34,113 bases of DNA, taken from positions 1 to 34,113 of IMG/VR virus record IMGVR_UViG_3300022602_000262, one strand, 5' to 3'. The notes beneath the pieces are model-generated. The model ran no database searches and was not told the DNA's origin. It was given only the letters and a program-made list of their open reading frames with translations. Each line of letters begins with the position of its first letter. Positions within the stretch are counted from its first letter, which is position 1. The stretch comes from a virus. Below are positions 30,172 through 34,113 of this stretch, one piece after another. The translations under genes and the position numbers were made by a program.

Positions 30172-33100
30172 ATGTCATTACAAATAGAAATTACACCTTT
30201 TCAGTTTAATAATACCGTTACAGGTTTAAGTAGTGCGGTATTTAATTCTATTTCAGCTGCTTCCATATTAGGGGGTAATTCAAGTCAATGGAATACAGCT
30301 TATCAATCTGTTTCTTCACAGCCTCTTACTTTAGTAAATGCTACAAGTTCTATTACTACAGTAAGAGGCTCTAATACAGCTTCTGGAAACTATTCAGCTG
30401 TTCTCGGAGGTACTAATAATCAAGCTATTAGTAATTGTTCTGTTGTAGTTGGTGGTTGTACTAACTGTATTACATCAGGTCAACAGCTTTCCTTTATTGG
30501 CGGTGGTGATTCAAACGTAGTTGGAAATGCACTATCTGTTGTAGTAGGAGGTCACGGAAATGTTAATTGTGCACAACAATCATATATTGGTGGAGGTAGA
30601 TATAATTGTGTATGTAATACTGCCGCTTATGCTACTGTTGTTGGTGGTAGACAGAGTTGTACAGCTAGTGCATATTCAGCAATTATTGGTGGGTATGTTA
30701 ATAATGTAACATCATCTGCATGTTACGGTATTATAGGTGTTGGTAGATCTAATTTGGTATGTGCTCCGTACAGCGGTATATTTTCTGGTTGCTTTAATAC
30801 AACAGCTAGCACAGGGTGTTATTCGACAGTTGTAGGTGGCGGGTGTAATAGTGTAACAGGCTGTTACTCAACAGTTGTTGGTGGATTTAGTGGTTGTGCT
30901 ACAGCTCCATTTACCTTTGTAGGTGCAGGTTCTGGTAACTGTGCTACTGCTAGTTATAATGTGGTAGTTGGTGGTATAAACAATGCTGCCTGTAGTGTTG
31001 GCGGAATGAGTATTATTGTTGGCGGATGTAATAATACAGTATCATCTTATGGTAGTAATAATATTGTTATAGGTGGTACTTTAAACTGTGTTCGAAATTA
31101 TTATGCTACAGTAATCAGCGGTTGTAAAAATTATACAAACGGTAATTACAGTCTTATTGGTAGTGGTATTTGCAACACAATGAGTGGAAATTACTCGGGA
31201 GCATCTACAATTATAAATGGTGTATATAACTGTATAACACAAGCCTGTTCATTTATTGGTGCTGGTGTCTGTAATAGAATCGACGGATATAGTTCTAGTA
31301 TTGTTTCTGGTATGTGTAATCGTGCCACTGGAAACTATTCAACAGTCGTTGATGGGTTCAGTGGGTGTGCTACAGGATATTCAACTTTCGTTGGTGCTGG
31401 TTCAGGAAATTGCGCTACCGGTAATTATGCTGCTGTAGTTGGAGGTAAATGCAATACTGCATCTGGTTGTTATTCGTTTATTGCTAGTGGTTCAGCTAAT
31501 AATACAAATAATCAGTGTAATACCTTCATTTTAGGTTCTAATATAACAGCGGGTCAATCAAATTATACATATGTTAATAATATTTCATCATTAGGTTTAG
31601 TTTATGACGGTACTGGTAATTCTAATCAATGGAATAGTGCGTATCAATCTGTTTCAACAGTTCCTTATACATACTCTGGTAATAATAGTATTACACCTAA
31701 ATTAGGCGGTAATACAACTTCAGGTAATTGTTCTGTTATAGCTGGTGGTGTTAGTAATATATTAACCGGTAATTGTTCCAATGTTGGGGGCGGTGGAAGC
31801 AATACAGTAACTGGTGATACATCTACTGTTGCTGGTGGTTTAAATAATAAAGCTATAGGAACAGGAGCAATTGTTGGTGGTGGTGCTAGCAATTGTGCTT
31901 GTGCAAATTATGCTACTATAGTAGGTGGAAATAATAATTACGCTTGTGGCAGTAGTTCCTTTATAGGTGGTGGTATAGGTAATACTGCTTGTGGAGGAAT
32001 TTCTGTTATAGCTGGTGGTATAGGTAATACCGTGTCTGGATATAATTCCTTTGTTGGTGGTGGTAGTAATAATAATGTTAGCGGGACTAAAGCAACAATA
32101 GCTGGTGGTTTTTATAATACAGCATCCGGTAGTTATGCCAATATAGCTGGTGGTACTAGTAATTGTGTTGTTGGAGCATTTTCAAATGTAGCTGGTGGAA
32201 ATAATAATACAATTTCTTCCTATGTTAATAGTTCAGGTATATTAAACGGTAATACTAACAGTATTATTGGTACTAATACAAATACTGCCTGGTGGTCGGG
32301 TATCGGTAGTGGTTGTGAAAACGTTATAAAGGGACAATCATCCTTTATTGGGGCCGGAGCTGGAAATACAAATTCCGGTTATGCTTCTATTATTGGTGCT
32401 GGTCAAGCTAATAATATTATAACACCTGTAAGTAATATTACATCATATTGGAACTTAGATGAAGCAAGTGGTAATAGAGCAGATAATATTAGTAATAATT
32501 ACTTGTATCAGCATAATACAGTACCTTCAACAACCGGTCTTATTAATAACGGTATTATAGGTAATGGTTCTGGGTGGTTAGAGACGACAACCTCGTTTGA
32601 TTTTTCTGGAGATTTTTCTATTAATTATTGGACGATACCGAATACAAACGGAACCCAACAACAGTTCTCTGGTACAAATAGTGTAGGGTTAAACTTTAAT
32701 GTAACAAATTCTTATATTTATTACGGTATACCTAGTGTAAAAGCGTTTGCAACTTATTTTCCTCCCGGTGGTATTCCAACAGTTAACTGGAGCATGGCTA
32801 CCCTTGTTAGATATAGAAATTACATTTCCATGTATCTAAATGGAGTTAGAGTTGCAGGCCCGAGCTATAATGGCGGTAATTACTCATCTGTTATTGCTTT
32901 ATTAGCGTTACCCGGTGGAGGTTATGCCTCTAGTAATACTAGTGTTAAGATGGATGAAGTTGGTATATGGAAAAGAGCTTTAACACCAGCAGAAGTTTTT
33001 AACCTTTATAACAATGGTCGTGGGTTTACCTACCCGTTTAATACAAGCGGGTTATATAGTAGTTCTATACAAAGCGGTAACTATAACTATATAGGATCAA

Positions 33101-33327
33101 ATTGTTCGTTCATTGCAGCTGGTACTAACAATAATATACCTCCAGGTTCAGACAATACATTTATTTTAGGTTCTAATATACAAGCATTATCAGCTAACTT
33201 TACATATGTAAATAGCCTTGAATTAGCAAATACACCTTCAATATTGATATTAAAAGACTCCACCGGAAAGCGATGGAAGATAGGCGTTAATACTAGCGGT
33301 ACTCCAGTAGGATTAGGAGCAGCTTAA
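30172..33327 (+). CDS. Large cysteine-rich beta-roll fibre with LamG-like insertion
   Basis: A 1051-aa adhesin, the longest gene here. Two blocks of Gly-rich beta-roll turns (about residues 65-440 and 505-750), separated by the collar FILGSN...YTYVNNISSLGLVY, carry about 38 Cys, usually in GGC/NC/GC positions. At about 755-955 is a LamG/concanavalin-like lectin domain (YWNLDEASGNRADN, INYWTIPN, YISMYLNGVRV, VKMDEVGIWKRALTPAEVFN, where MDEVGIWKRALT is typical). A short roll and collar resume and the protein ends GKRWKIGVNTSGTPVGLGAA. The lectin interrupts the roll, suggesting insertion of a binding head. Confidence 0.75.
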   Translation: MSLQIEITPFQFNNTVTGLSSAVFNSISAASILGGNSSQWNTAYQSVSSQPLTLVNATSSITTVRGSNTASGNYSAVLGGTNNQAISNCSVVVGGCTNCITSGQQLSFIGGGDSNVVGNALSVVVGGHGNVNCAQQSYIGGGRYNCVCNTAAYATVVGGRQSCTASAYSAIIGGYVNNVTSSACYGIIGVGRSNLVCAPYSGIFSGCFNTTASTGCYSTVVGGGCNSVTGCYSTVVGGFSGCATAPFTFVGAGSGNCATASYNVVVGGINNAACSVGGMSIIVGGCNNTVSSYGSNNIVIGGTLNCVRNYYATVISGCKNYTNGNYSLIGSGICNTMSGNYSGASTIINGVYNCITQACSFIGAGVCNRIDGYSSSIVSGMCNRATGNYSTVVDGFSGCATGYSTFVGAGSGNCATGNYAAVVGGKCNTASGCYSFIASGSANNTNNQCNTFILGSNITAGQSNYTYVNNISSLGLVYDGTGNSNQWNSAYQSVSTVPYTYSGNNSITPKLGGNTTSGNCSVIAGGVSNILTGNCSNVGGGGSNTVTGDTSTVAGGLNNKAIGTGAIVGGGASNCACANYATIVGGNNNYACGSSSFIGGGIGNTACGGISVIAGGIGNTVSGYNSFVGGGSNNNVSGTKATIAGGFYNTASGSYANIAGGTSNCVVGAFSNVAGGNNNTISSYVNSSGILNGNTNSIIGTNTNTAWWSGIGSGCENVIKGQSSFIGAGAGNTNSGYASIIGAGQANNIITPVSNITSYWNLDEASGNRADNISNNYLYQHNTVPSTTGLINNGIIGNGSGWLETTTSFDFSGDFSINYWTIPNTNGTQQQFSGTNSVGLNFNVTNSYIYYGIPSVKAFATYFPPGGIPTVNWSMATLVRYRNYISMYLNGVRVAGPSYNGGNYSSVIALLALPGGGYASSNTSVKMDEVGIWKRALTPAEVFNLYNNGRGFTYPFNTSGLYSSSIQSGNYNYIGSNCSFIAAGTNNNIPPGSDNTFILGSNIQALSANFTYVNSLELANTPSILILKDSTGKRWKIGVNTSGTPVGLGAA

Positions 33328-33366
33328 TTTATTTGATAATTTATAATTTTGGTATAAACTATCTAA

Positions 33367-34113
33367 ATGAACGTAGCTGTAGTTTGTTGCTATTTTAATT
33401 TTACAAATAGTGCTTTTAGATACAAGAACTATCAGCACTTTCAAAAGAACATTCGTAAGCATAATATTAAACTACTAACTGTAGAGTTTAATCCTACAAA
33501 TAGATACGAACTGAATAATAAAGATGCTGATTCTTTAGTTCAAACATCTGATGGGGATATAATGTGGCAGAAAGAAAGATTACTTAATATTGGAATTGAT
33601 CTACTGCCTTCAAATACAGATATAGTAATAATTGCTGATACTGATATTGTTTTTGGTAGAGAAGATTTTGTAGATATATTATGTAAGAGTTTAGAACAAT
33701 ATAAAGTTGTTCAATGCTTTTCAGACACTTTAGTTTTTAATCCGTTACTTGAATTAGATGATGTTAATTTCTTTAAACTTAATCACAATCTAACTTACAA
33801 CTTTTGTAATATGGGTACATCTGTTGTACGGAATCATCTTATTAATGGTGCAATTAATAGAAGTGATTCAGCGTATGGATTAGCATGGGCGTTTAGATAT
33901 GATATTTTAAAAAGTATAAAGTTATTTGATTATAATATTATTGGAAGTGGAGATAAGCTTTTATTTGGTGCTTTATTTGATATATTGTTTAAGCATGAGG
34001 TAGCGGGTATCAATATTAAACCTTATGTAGAGTATACTAAAAATTTATCTTTGTACGTTAAACCAGAAGAAGTATCTTTTGTAAACGATCTTACTGTCTA
34101 CTCAATGTATCAT
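33367..34113 (+). CDS. Glycosyltransferase-like protein (3' end outside window)
   Basis: ATG at 33367, open for 249 codons to the window edge. MNVAVVCCYFNFTNSAFRYK with YQHFQKN is a start I know from phage GT-A-type proteins. VMWQKERLLN-like MWQKERLLN (66-74) and IIADTDIVFG (88-97, DTD at 91-93) give the nucleotide-sugar/metal site. AYGLAWAFRYDIL and IIGSGDKLLFGALFDIL follow. It lies 39 nt after the large fibre gene. A possible late box TATAAACT (33353-33360) lies 6 nt before ATG. It may glycosylate a fibre or DNA; the substrate is unknown. Confidence 0.7.
   Translation, partial: MNVAVVCCYFNFTNSAFRYKNYQHFQKNIRKHNIKLLTVEFNPTNRYELNNKDADSLVQTSDGDIMWQKERLLNIGIDLLPSNTDIVIIADTDIVFGREDFVDILCKSLEQYKVVQCFSDTLVFNPLLELDDVNFFKLNHNLTYNFCNMGTSVVRNHLINGAINRSDSAYGLAWAFRYDILKSIKLFDYNIIGSGDKLLFGALFDILFKHEVAGINIKPYVEYTKNLSLYVKPEEVSFVNDLTVYSMYH

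Noticed and set aside
31665-31892. Minus-strand Pro/Leu-rich frame in the large fibre
   Set aside because: Antisense shadow of Gly-rich repeats; similar frames occur at 10428, 25710 and 29472.

Overview
This window looks like part of a large, AT-rich (roughly one third G+C, judged by eye) T4-related tailed phage (myovirus). The firmest anchors are a gp20-type portal protein (24059-25966) and a gp15-type tail sheath stabiliser (20691-21755). A gp31/GroES-like co-chaperonin and a probable gp62-like clamp-loader subunit agree with this. About two thirds of the window encodes tail fibres and adhesins. Start codons mostly lack Shine-Dalgarno sequences. A secreted protein (18283-18894) resembles the TIGR02597 family, which I associate with Verrucomicrobiota. 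That is the only pointer to the host, and it is weak.

Layout. 103-2580 (minus strand) is a lysis cassette: GAF-like membrane protein, u-spanin candidate, an unlisted 48-aa membrane protein, holin candidate, lysozyme. 2625-12368 (plus) is a first adhesin island (beta-roll fibres, a beta-helix protein, a lectin-like protein) with queC inside it. 12404-17096 (plus) holds a class II glutamine amidotransferase, a glycosyltransferase, a DUF366 protein, clamp-loader-like and GroES-like proteins, several unknowns and a 55-aa basic protein. 17083-20213 (minus) is an RNA and nucleotide block: two deaminase-fold proteins, tRNA-Cys, tRNA-Glu, an atypical tRNA-Thr, an HNH endonuclease, a secreted protein, a structured RNA candidate, an intrinsic terminator and a complete tmRNA gene. 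20310-26001 (plus) carries the morphogenesis genes with a tailspike between gp15 and gp20. 26014-33327 (plus) is a second adhesin island, including a 1051-aa cysteine-rich fibre with a LamG-like insertion. A truncated glycosyltransferase runs off the right edge.

How it fits together. QueC, a stand-alone class II amidotransferase and DUF366 suggest 7-deazaguanine DNA modification with the 'Gat-QueC' fusion split into two genes. All three genes have the same A/T-rich core (TATAATATA or TTTAATATA) 5-6 nt before the start codon. Most structural genes instead have a T4-late-like box (T/A)TAAATA 5-13 nt upstream of ATG, often built on the stop codon of the preceding gene. The same box lies 4 nt before the predicted 5' end of the tmRNA. 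If that reflects real promoter-to-start spacing, many late mRNAs would be leaderless or nearly so. The tmRNA, tRNAs and co-chaperonin suggest that the phage brings its own translation and folding support.

All family assignments were made by eye from motifs; no database search was run.
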